This document shows positions 38,764-53,054 of a DNA stretch of 64,000 nt, piece by piece (the first letter of the stretch is position 1; every line of letters starts with the position of its first letter). Source of the DNA: Bombus terrestris. Lineage: Eukaryota; Arthropoda; Insecta; Hymenoptera; Apidae. The stretch is from contig NW_025963553.1 in the NCBI RefSeq assembly GCF_910591885.1, positions 1,860,001 through 1,924,000 on the forward strand, given 5' to 3'. Below the pieces are notes generated by a model. It saw only the letters and a program-made list of their open reading frames with translations. It ran no database searches and was not told the DNA's origin. Made by a program: the position numbers and the translations under genes.

Positions 38764-40864
38764 ATAGTACTATTTCCACATACTACAGTCCAATGTGATG
38801 TCCGAAGTGGCTGACAAAATTAGGTACTAACACGAAATATATGCAAGGCAATATAAGGTATATGTATACCTTGCAAATTGTGATCGTTGCTCGCTCGCTC
38901 CGCTCGCTCGTAAAAATTTAGTCCAACCTCACATCCGATCCGACACGTTCGCAAATTCGAAATAAGTCGCCACCATATCGAATAATGAACGCAAGGTGGA
39001 TTGGTTTTAGGTTACGCTATGGTTTTCGAGCGAGCGCAGCGAACGAGAGACGCGTAAAGGTGTGTCACAATCCAACGGTTTGGCACATACGGACATTGAA
39101 ACATTCGCACCAGCCCGAGGAGCCGGAAGTCTTTATCCTATTGCCTGCTGACAAATGTTTACAGTTTGTGAATAGTTTCACATAAATAGTACTATTTCCA
39201 CATACTACAGTCCAATGTGATGTCCGAAGTGGCTAACAAAATTAGGTACTAACACGATATATATGCATATTGCAAGGTATATGTATACCTTGCAAATTGT
39301 GATCGTTGCTCGCTCGCTCCGCTCGCTCGTAAAAATTTACTCCAACCTCACATCCGATCCGACACGTTCGCAAATTCGAAATAAGTCGCCACCATATCGA
39401 ATAATGAACGCATGGTGGATTGGTTTTAGGTTACGCTATAGTTTTCGAGAGAGCGCAGCGAACGAGAGACGCGTAAAGGTGTGTCACAATCCAACGGTTT
39501 GGCACATACGGACATTGAAACATTCGCACCAGCCCGAGGAGCCGGAAGTCTTTATCCTATTGCCTGCTGACAAATGTTTACAGTTTGTGAATAGTTTCAC
39601 ATAAATAGTACTATTTCCACATACTACAGTCCAATGTGATGTCCGAAGTGGCTAACAAAATTAGGTACCAACACGATATATATGCATATTGCAAGGTATA
39701 TGTATACCTTGCAAATTGTGATCGTTGCTCGCTCGCTCCGCTCGCTCGTAAAAATTTAGTCCAACCTCACATCCGATCCGACACGTTCGCAAATTCGAAA
39801 TAAGTCGCCACCATATCGAATAATGAACGCAAGATGGATTGGCTTTAGGTTACGCTATAGTTTTCGAGCGAGCGCAGCGAACGAGAGACGCGTAAAGGTG
39901 TGTCACAATCCAACGGTTTGGCACATACGGACATTGAAACATTCGCACCAGCCCGAGGAGCCGGAAGTCTTTATCCTATTGCCTGCTGACAAATGTTTAC
40001 AGTTTGTGAATAGTTTCACATAAATAGTACTATTTCCACATACTACAGTCCAATGTGATGTCCGAAGTGGCTGACAAAATTAGGTACTAACACGAAATAT
40101 ATGCAAGGCAATATAAGGTATATGTATACCTTGCAAATTGTGATCGTTGCTCGCTCGCTCCGCTCGCTCGTAAAAATTTAGTCCAACCTCACATCCGATC
40201 CGACACGTTCGCAAATTCGAAATAAGTCGCCACCATATCGAATAATGAACGCAAGGTGGATTGGTTTTAGGTTACGCTATAGTTTTCGAGAGAGCGCAGC
40301 GAACGAGAGACGCGTAAAGGTGTGTCACAATCCAACGGTTTGGCACATACGGACATTGAAACATTCGCACCAGCCCGAGGAGCCGGAAGTCTTTATCCTA
40401 TTGCCTGCTGACAAATGTTTACAGTTTGTGAATAGTTTCACATAAATAGTACTATTTCCACATACTACAGTCCAATGTGATGTCCGAAGTGGCTAACAAA
40501 ATTAGGTACCAACACGATATATATGCATATTGCAAGGTATATGTATACCTTGCAAATTGTGATCGTTGCTCGCTCGCTCCGCTCGCTCGTAAAAATTTAG
40601 TCCAACCACACATCCGATCCGACACGTTCGCAAATTCGAAATAAGTCGCCACCATATCGAATAATGAACGCAAGATGGATTGGTTTTAGGTTACGCTATA
40701 GTTTTCGAGCGAGCGCAGCGAGCGAGAGACGCGTAAAGGTGTGTCACAATCCAACGGTTTGGCACATACTGACATTGAAACATTCGCAACAGCCCGAGGA
40801 GCCGGAAGTCTTTATCATACTGCCTACTGACAAATGTTTACAGTTTGTGAATAGTTTCTCATAA
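38764..40864 (+). repeat. Five-monomer block d e f e c, copy of 26164-28264
   Basis: Monomers end at 39185, 39604, 40023, 40445 and 40864. All five starts are shifted by exactly 12600 bp (30 monomers) from 26385, 26663, 27223, 27645 and 28064. The e monomer carries TTTACTCC, as its counterpart does, plus a private GCATGGTGG. Confidence 0.8.
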
Positions 40865-42968
40865 ATAGTACTATTTCCACATACTACAGTCCAATGTGAT
40901 GTCCGAAGTGGCTGACAAAATTAGGTACTAACACGAAATATATGCAAGGCAATATAAGGTATATGTATACCTTGCAAATTGTGATCGTTGCTCGCTCGCT
41001 CCGCTCGCTCGTAAAAATTTAGTCCAACCTCACATCCGATCCGACACGTTCGCAAATTCGAAATAAGCCGCCACCATATCGAATAATGAACGCAAGATGG
41101 ATAGGTTTTAGGTTACGCTATAGTTTTCGAGCGAGCGCAGCGAACGAGAGACGCGTAAAGGTGTGTCACAATCCAACGGTTTGGCACATACGGACATTGA
41201 AACATTCGCACCAGCCCGAGGAGACGGAAGTCTTTATCCTATTGCCTGCTGACAAATGTTTACAGTTTGTGAATAGTTTCTCATAAATAGTACTATTTCC
41301 ACATACTACAGTCCAATGTGATGTCCGAAGTGGCTGACAAAATTAGGTACTAACACGAAATATATGCAAGGCAATATAAGGTATATGTATACCTTGCAAA
41401 TTGTGATCGTTGCTCGCTCGCTCCGCTCGCTCGTAAAAATTTAGTCCAACCTCACATACGATACGACACGTTCGCAAATTCGAAATAAGTTGCCTTCATA
41501 TCGAATGACTAACGCAAGATGGATTGGGTTTAGGTTAGGCTACAGCTTTCGAGCGAGCGCAGCGAGCGAGAGACGCGTAAAGGTGTGTCACAATCCAACG
41601 GTTTGGCACATACTGACATTGAAACATTCGCACCAGCCCGAGGAGCCGGATGTCTTTATCATATTGCCTGCTGACAAATGTTTACAGTTTGTGAATAGTT
41701 TCACATAAATAGTACTATTTCCACATACTACAGGGCAATGTGATGTCCGAAGTGGCTGACGAAATTAGGTACTAACACGATATTTATGCATATTGCAAGG
41801 TATATGTATACCTTGCAAATTGTGATCGTTGCTCGCTCGCTCCGCTCCCTCGTAAAAATTTAGTCCAACCTCACATCCGATCCGACACGTTCGCAAATTC
41901 GAAATAAGTCGCCACCATATCGAATAATGAACGCAAGGTGGATTGGTTTTAGGTTACGCTATAGTTTTCGAGAGAGCGCAGCGAACGAAAGACGCGTAAA
42001 GGTGTGTCACAATCCAACGGTTTGGCACATACGGACATTGAAACATTCGCACCAGCCCGAGGAGCCGGAAGTCTTTATCCTATTGCCTGCTGACAAATGT
42101 TTACAGTTTGTGAATAGTTTCACATAAATAGTACTATTTCCACATACTACAGTCCAATGTGATGTCCGAAGTGGCTGACAAAATTAGGTACTAACACGAA
42201 ATATATGCAAGGCAATATAAGGTATATGTATACCTTGCAAATTGTGATCGTTGCTCGCTCGCTCCGCTCGCTCGTAAAAATTTAGTCCAACCTCACATCC
42301 GATCCGACACGTTCGCAAATTCGAAATAAGTCGCCTTCATATCGAATGACTAACGCAAGAGGGATTGGTTTTAGGTTAGGCTATAGTTTTCGAGCGAGCG
42401 CAGCGAGCGAGAGACGCGTAAAGGTGTATCACAATCTAACGGTTTGGCACATACGGACATTGAAACATTCGCACCAGACCGAGGAGCCGGAAGTCTTTAT
42501 CCTATTGCCTGCTGACAAATGTTTACAGTTTGTGAATAGTTTCACATAAATAGTACTATTTCCACATACTACAGTGCAATGTGATGTCCGAAGTGGCTGA
42601 CAAAATTAGGTACTAACACGATATATATGCATATTGCAAGGTATACATATACCTTGCAAATTGTGATCGTTGCTCGCTCGCTCCGCTCGCTCGTAAAAAT
42701 TTAGTCCAACCTCACATCCGATCCGACACGTTCGCAAATTCGAAATAAGTCGCCTTCATATCGACTGACTAACGCAAGAGGGATTGGTTTTAGGTTAGGC
42801 TATAGTTTTCGAGCGAGCGCAGCGAGCGAGAGACGCGTAAAGGTGTATCACAATCTAACGGTTTGGCACATACGGACATTGAAACATTCGCACCAGCCAG
42901 AGGAGCCGGAAGTATTTATCCTATTGCCTGCTGACAAATGTTTACAGTTTGTGAATAGTTTCACATAA
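40865..42968 (+). repeat. Five-monomer block d j e a/b b
   Basis: Monomers end at 41286, 41708, 42127, 42549 and 42968. d(FS), j and e match 8518-9780 in type order (shift 32347). The a/b monomer combines WHIRT with CAGACCGAG and has the CA hairpin centre at 42646 in its downstream linker. In the b monomer the recurrent ATG is changed to CTG near 42764. Confidence 0.75.
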
Positions 42969-45900
42969 ATAGTACTATTTCCACATACTACAGTCCAATG
43001 TGATGTCCGAAGTGGCTAACCAAATCAGGTACTAACACGATATATATGCATATTGCAAGGTATATGTATACCTTGCAAATTGTGATCGTTGCTCGCTCGC
43101 TCCGCTCGCTCGTAAAAATTTAGTCCAACCACACATCCGATCCGACACGTTCGCAAATTCGAAATAAGGCGCCACCATATCGAATAATGAACGCAAGATG
43201 GATTGGTTTTAGGTTACGCTATAGTTTTCGAGCGAGCGCAGCGAGCGAGAGACGCGTAAAGGTGTGTCACAATCCAACGGTTTGGCACATACTGACATTG
43301 AAACATTCGCAACAGCCCGAGGAGCCGGAAGTCTTTATCATACTGCCTACTGACAAATGTTTACAGTTTGTGAATAGTTTCTCATAAATAGTACTATTTC
43401 CACATACTACAGTCCAATGTGATGTCCGAAGTGGCTGACAAAATTAGGTACTAACACGAAATATATGCAAGGCAATATAAGGTATATGTATACCTTGCAA
43501 ATTGTGATCGTTGCTCGCTCGCTCCGCTCGCTCGTAAAAATTTAGTCCAACCTAACATCCGATCCGACACGTTCGCAAATTCGAAATAAGTCGCCACCAT
43601 ATCGAATAATGAACGCAAGATGGATTGGTTTTAGGTTACGCTATGGTTTTCGAGCGAGCGCAGCGAACGAGAGACGCGTAAAGGTGTGTCACAATCCAAC
43701 GGTTTGGCACATACGGACATTGAAACATTCGCACCAGCCCGAGGAGCCGGAAGTCTTTATCCTATTGCCTGCTGACAAATGTTTACAGTTTGTGAATAGT
43801 TTCACATAAATAGTACTATTTCCACATACTACAGTCCAATGTGATGTCCGAAGTGGCTAACAAAATTAGGTACCAACACGATATATATGCATATTGCAAG
43901 GTATATGTATACCTTGCAAATTGTGATCGTTGCTCGCTCGCTCCGCTCGCTCGTAAAAATTTAGTCCAACCTCACATCCGATCCGACACGTTCGCAAATT
44001 CGAAATAAGTCGCCACCATATCGAATAATGAACGCAAGATGGATTGGCTTTAGGTTACGCTATAGTTTTCGAGCGAGCGCAGCGAACGAGAGACGCGTAA
44101 AGGTGTGTCACAATCCAACGGTTTGGCACATACGGACATTGAAACATTCGCACCAGCCCGAGGAGCCGGAAGTCTTTATACTATTGCCTACTGACAAATG
44201 TTTACAGTTTGTGAATAGTTTCACATAAATAGTACTATTTCCACATACTACAGTCCAATGTGATGTCCGAAGTGGCTGACAAAATTAGGTACTAACACGA
44301 AATATATGCAAGGCAATATAAGGTATATGTATACCTTGCAAATTGTGATCGTTGCTCGCTCGCTCCGCTCGCTCGTAAAAATTTAGTCCAACCTCACATC
44401 CGATCCGACACGTTCGCAAATTCGAAATAAGTCGCCTTCATATCGAATGACTAACGCAAGAGGGATTGGTTTTAGGCTAGGCTATAGTTTTCGAGCGAGC
44501 GCAGCGAGCGAGAGACGCGTAAAGGTGTATCACAATCTAACGGTTTGGGACATACGGACATTGAAACATTCGCACCAGCCCGAGGAGCCGGAAGTCTTTA
44601 TCCTATTGCCTGCTGACAAATGTTTACAGTTTGTGAATAGTTTCACATAAATAGTACTATTTCCACATACTACAGGGCAATGTGATGTCCGAAGTGGCTG
44701 ACGAAATTAGGTACTAACACGATATATATGCATATTGCAAGGTATATGTATACCTTGCAAATTGTGATCGTTGCTCGCTCGCTCCGCTCGCTCGTAAAAA
44801 TTTAGTCCAACCTCACATCCGATCCGACACGTTCGCAAATTCGAAATAAGTCGCCACCATATCGAATAATGAACGCAAGGTGGATTGGCTTTAGGTTACG
44901 CTATAGTTTTCGAGCGAGCGCAGCGAACGAGAGACGCGTAAAGGTGTGTCACAATCCAACGGTTTGGCACATACGGACATTGAAACATTCGCACCAGCCC
45001 GAGGAGCCGGAAGTCTTTATCCTATTGCCTACTGACAAATGTTTACAGTTTGTGAATAGTTTCACATAAATAGTACTATTTCCACATACTACAGTCCAAT
45101 GTGATGTCCGAAGTGGCTGACAAAATTAGGTACTAACACGAAATATATGCAAGGCAATATAAGGTATATGTATACCTTGCAAATTGTGATCGTTGCTCGC
45201 TCGCTCCGCTCGCTCGTAAAAATTTAGTCCAACCTCACATCCGATCCGACACGTTCGCAAATTCGAAATAAGTCGCCTTCATATCGAATGACTAACGCAA
45301 GAGGGATTGGTTTTAGGCTAGGCTATAGTTTTCGAGCGAGCGCAGCGAGCGAGAGACGCGTAAAGGTGTATCACAATCTAACGGTTTGGGACATACGGAC
45401 ATTGAAACATTCGCACCAGACCGCGGAGCCGGAAGTCTTTATCCTATTGCCTGCTGACAAATGTTTACAGTTTGTGAATAGTTTCACATAAATAGTACTA
45501 TTTCCACATACTACAGTGCAATGTGATGTCCGAAGTGGCTGACAAAATTAGGTACTAACACGATATATATGCATATTGCAAGGTATATGTATACCTTGCA
45601 AATTGTGATCGTTGGTCGCTCGCTCCGCTCGCTCGTAAAAATTTAGTCCAACCTCACATCCGATCCGACACGTTCGCAAATTCGAAAGAAGTCGCCTTCA
45701 TATCGAATGACTAACGCAAGAGGGATTGGTTTTAGGTTAGGCTATAGTTTTCGAGCGAGCGCAGCGAGCGAGAGACGCGTAAAGGTGTATCACAATCTAA
45801 CGGTTTGGCACATACGGACATTGAAACATTCGCACCAGCCAGAGGAGCCGGAAGTATTTATCCTATTGCCTGCTGACAAATGTTTACAGTTTGTGAATAG

Positions 45901-46751
45901 TTTCACATAAATAGTACTATTTCCACATACTACAGTCCAATGTGATGTCCGAAGTGGCTAACCAAATCAGGTACTAACACGATATATATGCATATTGCAA
46001 GGTATATGTATACCTTGCAAATTGTGATCGTTGCTCGCTCGCTCCGCTCGCTCGTAAAAATTTAGTCCAACCACACATCCGATCCGACACGTTCGCAAAT
46101 TCGAAATAAGTCGCCACCATATCGAATAATGAACGCAAGATGGATTGGTTTTAGGTTACGCTATAGTTTTCGAGCGAGCGCAGCGAGCGAGAGACGCGTA
46201 AAGGTGTGTCACAATCCAACGGTTTGGCACATACTGACATTGAAACATTCGCAACAGCCCGAGGAGCCGGAAGTCTTTATCATACTGCCTACTGACAAAT
46301 GTTTACAGTTTGTGAATAGTTTCTCATAAATAGTACTATTTCCACATACTACAGTCCAATGTGATGTCCGAAGTGGCTGACAAAATTAGGTACTAACACG
46401 AAATATATGCAAGGCAATATAAGGTATATGTATACCTTGCAAATTGTGATCGTTGCTCGCTCGCTCCGCTCGCTCGTAAAAATTTAGTCCAACCTCACAT
46501 CCGATCCGACACGTTCGCAAATTCGAAATAAGTCGCCACCATATCGAATAATGAACGCAAGATGGATTGGTTTTAGGTTACGCTATGGTTTTCGAGCGAG
46601 CGCAGCGAACGAGAGACGCGTAAAGGTGTGTCACAATCCAACGGTTTGGCACATACGGACATTGAAACATTCGCACCAGCCCGAGGAGCCGGAAGTCTTT
46701 ATCCTATTGCCTGCTGACAAATGTTTACAGTTTGTGAATAGTTTCACATAA
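42969..46751 (+). repeat. 9-mer HOR (3783 bp), copy 1, with h/a dimers
   Basis: Monomers end at 43387, 43809, 44228, 44650, 45069, 45491, 45910, 46329 and 46751: c d h a h a b c d. The h and a members form an 841-bp dimer present twice (44028/44869 and 44447/45288). The first six monomers recur in order at +3783. Confidence 0.8.
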
Positions 46752-49700
46752 ATAGTACTATTTCCACATACTACAGTCCAATGTGATGTCCGAAGTGGCT
46801 AACAAAATTAGGTACCAACACGATATATATGCATATTGCAAGGTATATGTATACCTTGCAAATTGTGATCGTTGCTCGCTCGCTCCGCTCGCTCGTAAAA
46901 ATTTAGTCCAACCTCACATCCGATCCGACACGTTCGCAAATTCGAAATAAGTTGCCACCATATCGAATAATGAACGCAAGATGGATTGGTTTTAGGTTAC
47001 GCTATAGTTTTCGAGCGAGCGCAGCGAGCGAGAGACGCGTAAAGGTGTGTCACAATCCAACGGTTTGGCACATACTGACATTGAAACATTCGCAACAGCC
47101 CGAGGAGCCGGAAGTCTTTATCATACTGCCTACTGACAAATGTTTACAGTTTGTGAATAGTTTCTCATAAATAGTACTATTTCCACATACTACAGTCCAA
47201 TGTGATGTCCGAAGTGGCTGACAAAATTAGGTACTAACACGAAATATATGCAAGGCAATATAAGGTATATGTATACCTTGCAAATTGTGATCGTTGCTCG
47301 CTCGCTCCGCTCGCTCGTAAAAATTTAGTCCAACCTCACATCCGATCCGACACGTTCGCAAATTCGAAATAAGTCGCCACCATATCGAATAATGAACGCA
47401 AGATGGATTGGTTTTAGGTTACGCTATGGTTTTCGAGCGAGCGCAGCGAACGAGAGACGCGTAAAGGTGTGTCACAATCCAACGGTTTGGCACATACGGA
47501 CATTGAAACATTCGCACCAGCCCGAGGAGCCGGAAGTCTTTATCCTATTGCCTGCTGACAAATGTTTACAGTTTGTGAATAGTTTCACATAAATAGTACT
47601 ATTTCCACATACTACAGTCCAATGTGATGTCCGAAGTGGCTAACAAAATTAGGTACCAACACGATATATATGCATATTGCAAGGTATATGTATACCTTGC
47701 AAATTGTGATCGTTGCTCGCTCGCTCCGCTCGCTCGTAAAAATTTAGTCCAACCTCACATCCGATCCGACACGTTCGCAAATTCGAAATAAGTCGCCACC
47801 ATATCGAATAATGAACGCAAGATGGATTGGCTTTAGGTTACGCTATAGTTTTCGAGCGAGCGCAGCGAACGAGAGACGCGTAAAGGTGTGTCACAATCCA
47901 ACGGTTTGGCACATACGGACATTGAAACATTCGCACCAGCCCGAGGAGCCGGAAGTCTTTATCCTATTGCCTACTGACAAATGTTTACAGTTTGTGAATA
48001 GTTTCACATAAATAGTACTATTTCCACATACTACAGTCCAATGTGATGTCCGAAGTGGCTGACAAAATTAGGTACTAACACGAAATATATGCAAGGCAAT
48101 ATAAGGTATATGTATACCTTGCAAATTGTGATCGTTGCTCGCTCGCTCCGCTCGCTCGTAAAAATTTAGTCCAACTTCACATCCGATCCGACACGTTCGC
48201 AAATTCGAAATAAGTCGCCTTCATATCGAATGACTAACGCAAGAGGGATTGGTTTTAGGCTAGGCTATAGTTTTCGAGCGAGCGCAGCGAACGAGAGACG
48301 CGTAAAGGTGTATCACAATCTAACGGTTTGGGACATACGGACATTGAAACATTCGCACCAGCCCGAGGAGCCGGATGTCTTTATCATATTGCCTGCTGAC
48401 AAATGTTTACAGTTTGTGAATAGTTTCACATAAATAGTACTATTTCCACATACTACAGGTCAATGTGATGTCCGAAGTGGCTGACGAAATTAGGTACTAA
48501 CACGATATATATGCATATTGCAAGGTATATGTATACCTTGCAAATTGTGATCGTTGCTCGCTCGCTCCGCTCGCTCGTAAAAATTTAGTCCAACCATACA
48601 TCCGATCCGACACGTTCGCAAATTCGAAATAAGTCGCCACCATATCGAATAATGAACGCAAGGTGGATTGGCTTTAGGTTACGCTATAGTTTTCGAGCGA
48701 GCGCAGCGAACTAGAGACGCGTAAAGGTGTGTCACAATCCAACGGTTTGGCACATACGGACATTGAAACATTTGCACCAGCCCGAGGAGCCGGAAGTCTT
48801 TATCCTATTGCCTACTGACAAATGTTAACAGTTTGTGAATAGTTTCACATAAATAGTACTATTTCCACATACTACAGTCCAATGTGATGTCCGAAGTGGC
48901 TGACAAAATTAGGTACTAACACGAAATATATGCAAGGCAATATAAGGTATATGTATACCTTGCAAATTGTGATCGTTGCTCGCTCGCTCCGCTCGCTCGT
49001 AAAAATTTAGTCCAACCTCACATCCGATCCGACACGTTCGCAAATTCGAAATAAGTCGCCTTCATATCGAATGACTAACGCAAGAGGGATTGGTTTTAGG
49101 CTAGGCTATAGTTTTCGAGCGAGCGCAGCGAGCGAGAGACGCGTAAAGGTGTATCACAATCTAACGGTTTGGGACATACGGACATTGAAACATTCGCACC
49201 AGCCCGAGGAGCCGGAAGTCTTTATCCTATTGCCTGCTGACAAATGTTTACAGTTTGTGAATAGTTTCACATAAATAGTACTATTTCCACATACTACAGT
49301 CCAATGTGATGTCCGAAGTGGCTAACAAAATTAGGTACCAACACGATATATATGCATATTGCAAGGTATATGTATACCTTGCAAATTGTGATCGTTGCTC
49401 GCTCGCTCCGCTCGCTCGTAAAAATTTAGTCCAACCTCACATCCGATCCGACACGTTCGCAAATTCGAAATAAGTCGCCACCATATCGAATAATGAACGC
49501 AAGATGGATTGGCTTTAGGTTACGCTATAGTTTTCGAGCGAGCGCAGCGAACGAGAGACGCGTAAAGGTGTGTCACAATCCAACGGTTTGGCACATACGG
49601 ACATTGAAACATTCGCACCAGCCCGAGGAGCCGGAAGTCTTTATCCTATTGCATACTGACAAATGTTTACAGTTTGTGAGTAGTTTCACATAAATAGTAC

Positions 49701-50534
49701 TATTTCCACATACTACAGTCCAATGTGATGTCCGAAGTGGCTGACAAAATTAGGTACTAACACGAAATATATGCAAGGCAATATAAGGTATATGTATACC
49801 TTGCAAATTGTGATCGTTGCTCGCTCGCTCCGCTCGCTCGTAAAAATTTAGTCCAACCTCACATCCGATCCGACACGTTCGCAAATTCGAAATAAGTCGC
49901 CTTCATATCGAATGACTAACGCAAGAGGGATTGGTTTTAGGCTAGGCTATAGTTTTCGAACGAGCGCAGCGAGCGAGAGACGCGTAAAGGTGTATCACAA
50001 TCTAACGGTTTGGGACATACGGACATTGAAACATTCGCACCAGCCCGAGGAGCCGGATGTCTTTATCATATTGCCTGCTGACAAATGTTTACAGTTTGTG
50101 AATAGTTTCACATAAATAGTACTATTTCCACATACTACAGGGCAATGTGATGTCCGAAGTGGCTGACGAAATTAGGTACTAACACGATATATATGCATAT
50201 TGCAAGGTATATGTATACCTTGCAAATTGTGATCGTTGCTCGCTCGCTCCGCTCGCTCGTAAAAATTTAGTCCAACCTCACATCCGATCCGACACGTTCG
50301 CAAATTCGAAATAAGTCGCCACCATATCGAATAATGAACGCAAGGTGGATTGGCTTTAGGTTACGCTATAGTTTTCGAGCGAGCGCAGCGAACGAGAGAC
50401 GCGTCAAGATGTGTCACAATCCAACGGTTTGGCACATACGGACATTGAAACATTCGCACCAGCCCGAGGGGCCGGAAGTCTTTATCCTATTGCCTACTGA
50501 CAAATGTTTACAGTTTGTGAATAGTTTCACATAA
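46752..50534 (+). repeat. 9-mer HOR (3783 bp), copy 2, expanded h/a dimers
   Basis: Monomers end at 47170, 47592, 48011, 48433, 48852, 49274, 49693, 50115 and 50534: c d h a/j h a h a/j h. The h/a dimer (841 bp) runs through four rounds, to the a' at 50753. Two a members carry a j-like 3' part (GGATGTC, ATCATA). The h monomer ending at 48852 has TAG at 48712. The h monomer ending at 49693 carries the two rare variants also seen at window start. Confidence 0.8.
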
Positions 50535-53054
50535 ATAGTACTATTTCCACATACTACAGTCCAATGTGATGTCCGAAGTGGCTGACAAAATTAGGTACTA
50601 ACACGAAATATATGCAAGGCAATATAAGGTATATGTATACCTTGCAAATTGTGATCGTTGCTCGCTCGCTCCGCTCGCTCGTAAAAATTTAGTCCAACCT
50701 CACATCCGATCCGACACGTTCGCAAATTCGAAATAAGTCGCCTTCATATCGAATGACTAACGCAAGAGGGATTGGTTTGAGGCTAGGCTATAGTTTTCGA
50801 GCGAGCGCAGCGAGCGAGAGACGCGTAAAGGTGTATCACAATCTAACGGTTTGGGACATACGGACATTGAAACATTCGCACCAGACCGAGGAGCCGGAAG
50901 TCTTTATCCTATTGCCTGCTGACAAATGTTTACAGTTTGTGAATAGTTTCACATAAATAGTACTATTTCCACATACTACAGTGCAATGTGATGTCCGAAG
51001 TGGCTGACAAAATTAGGTACTAACACGATATATATGAATATTGCAAGGTATATGTATACCTTGCAAATTGTGATCGTTGGTCGCTCGCTCCGCTCGCTCG
51101 TAAAAATTTAGTCCAACCTCACATCCGATCCGACACGTTCGCAAATTCGAAATAAGTCGCCTTCATATCGAATGACTAACGCAAGAGGGATTGGTTTTAG
51201 GTTAGGCTATAGTTTTCGAGCGAGCGCAGCGAGCGAGAGACGCGTAAAGGTGTATCACAATCTAACGGTTTGGCACATACGGACATTGAAACATTCGCAC
51301 CAGCCAGAGGAGCCGGAAGTATTTATCCTATTGCCTGCTGACAAATGTTTACAGTTTGTGAATAGTTTCACATAAATAGTACTATTTCCACATACTACAG
51401 TCCAATGTGATGTCCGAAGTGGCTAACCAAATTAGGTACTAACACGATATATATGCATATTGCAAGGTATATGTATACCTTGCAAATTGTGATCGTTGCT
51501 CGCTCGCTCCGCTCGCTCGTAAAAATTTAGTCCAACCACACATCCGATCCGACACGTTCGCAAATTCGAAATAAGTCGCCACCATATCGAATAATGAACG
51601 CAAGATGGATTGGTTTTAGGTTACGCTATAGTTTTCGAGCGAGCGCAGCGAGCGAGAGACGCGTAAAGGTGTGTCACAATCCAACGGTTTGGCACATACT
51701 GACATTGAAACATTCGCAACAGCCCGAGGAGCCGGAAGTCTTTATCATACTGCCTACTGACAAATGTTTACAGTTTGTGAATAGTTTCTCATAAATAGTA
51801 CTATTTCCACATACTACAGTCCAATGTGATGTCCGAAGTGGCTGACAAAATTAGGTACTAACACGAAATATATGCAAGGCAATATAAGGTATATGTATAC
51901 CTTGCAAATTGTGATCGTTGCTCGCTCGCTCCGCTCGCTCGTAAAAATTTAGTCCAACCTCACATCCGATCCGACACGTTCGCAAATTCGAAATAAGTCG
52001 CCACCATATCGAATAATGAACGCAAGATGGATTGGTTTTAGGTTACGCTATGGTTTTCGAGCGAGCGCAGCGAACGAGAGACGCGTAAAGGTGTGTCACA
52101 ATCCAACGGTTTGGCACATACGGACATTGAAACATTCGCACCAGCCCGAGGAGCCGGAAGTCTTTATCCTATTGCCTGCTGACAAATGTTTACAGTTTGT
52201 GAATAGTTTCACATAAATAGTACTATTTCCACATACTACAGTCCAATGTGATGTCCGAAGTGGCTAACAAAATTAGGCACTAACACGATATATATGCATA
52301 TTGCAAGGTATATGTATACCTTGCAAATTGTGATCGTTGCTCGCTCGCTCCGCTCGCTCGTAAAAATTTAGTCCAACCTCACATCCGATCCGACACGTTC
52401 GCAAATTCGAAATAAGTCGCCACCATATCGAATAATGAACGCAAGGTGGATTGGTTTTAGGTTACGCTATAGTTTTCGAGAGAGCGCAGCGAACGAGAGA
52501 CGCGTAAAGGTGTGTCACAATCCAACGGTTTGGCACATACGGACATTGAAACATTCGCACCAGCCCGAGGAGCCGGAAGTCTTTATCCTATTGCCTGCTG
52601 ACAAATGTTTACAGTTTGTGAATAGTTTCACATAAATAGTACTATTTCCACATACTACAGTCCAATGTGATGTCCGAAGTGGCTAACAAAATTAGGCACT
52701 AACACGATATATATGCATATTGCAAGGTATATGTATACCTTGCAAATTGTGATCGTTGCTCGCTCGCTCCGCTCGCTCATAAAAATTTAGTCCAACCTCA
52801 CATCCGATCCGACACGTTCGCAAATTCGAAATAAGTCGCCACCATATCGAATAATGAACGCAAGATGGATTGGCTTTAGGTTACGCTATAGTTTTCGAGC
52901 GAGCAAAGCGAACGAGAGACGCGTAAAGGTGTGTCACAATCCAACGGTTTGGCACATACGGACATTGAAACATTCGCACCAGCCCGAGGAGCCGGAAGTC
53001 TTTATCCTATTGCCTACTGACAAATGTTTACAGTTTGTGAATAGTTTCACATAA
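50535..53054 (+). repeat. Six-monomer block a' b c d e h
   Basis: Monomers end at 50956, 51375, 51794, 52216, 52635 and 53054. The first three match 36244-37500 at +14294. The linkers after d and after e share a rare T-to-C change (GGCAC for GGTAC) at 52278 and 52697, exactly 419 bp apart. The h monomer has private changes GAGCAAAGCG and CTCGCTCATAA. Confidence 0.78.
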
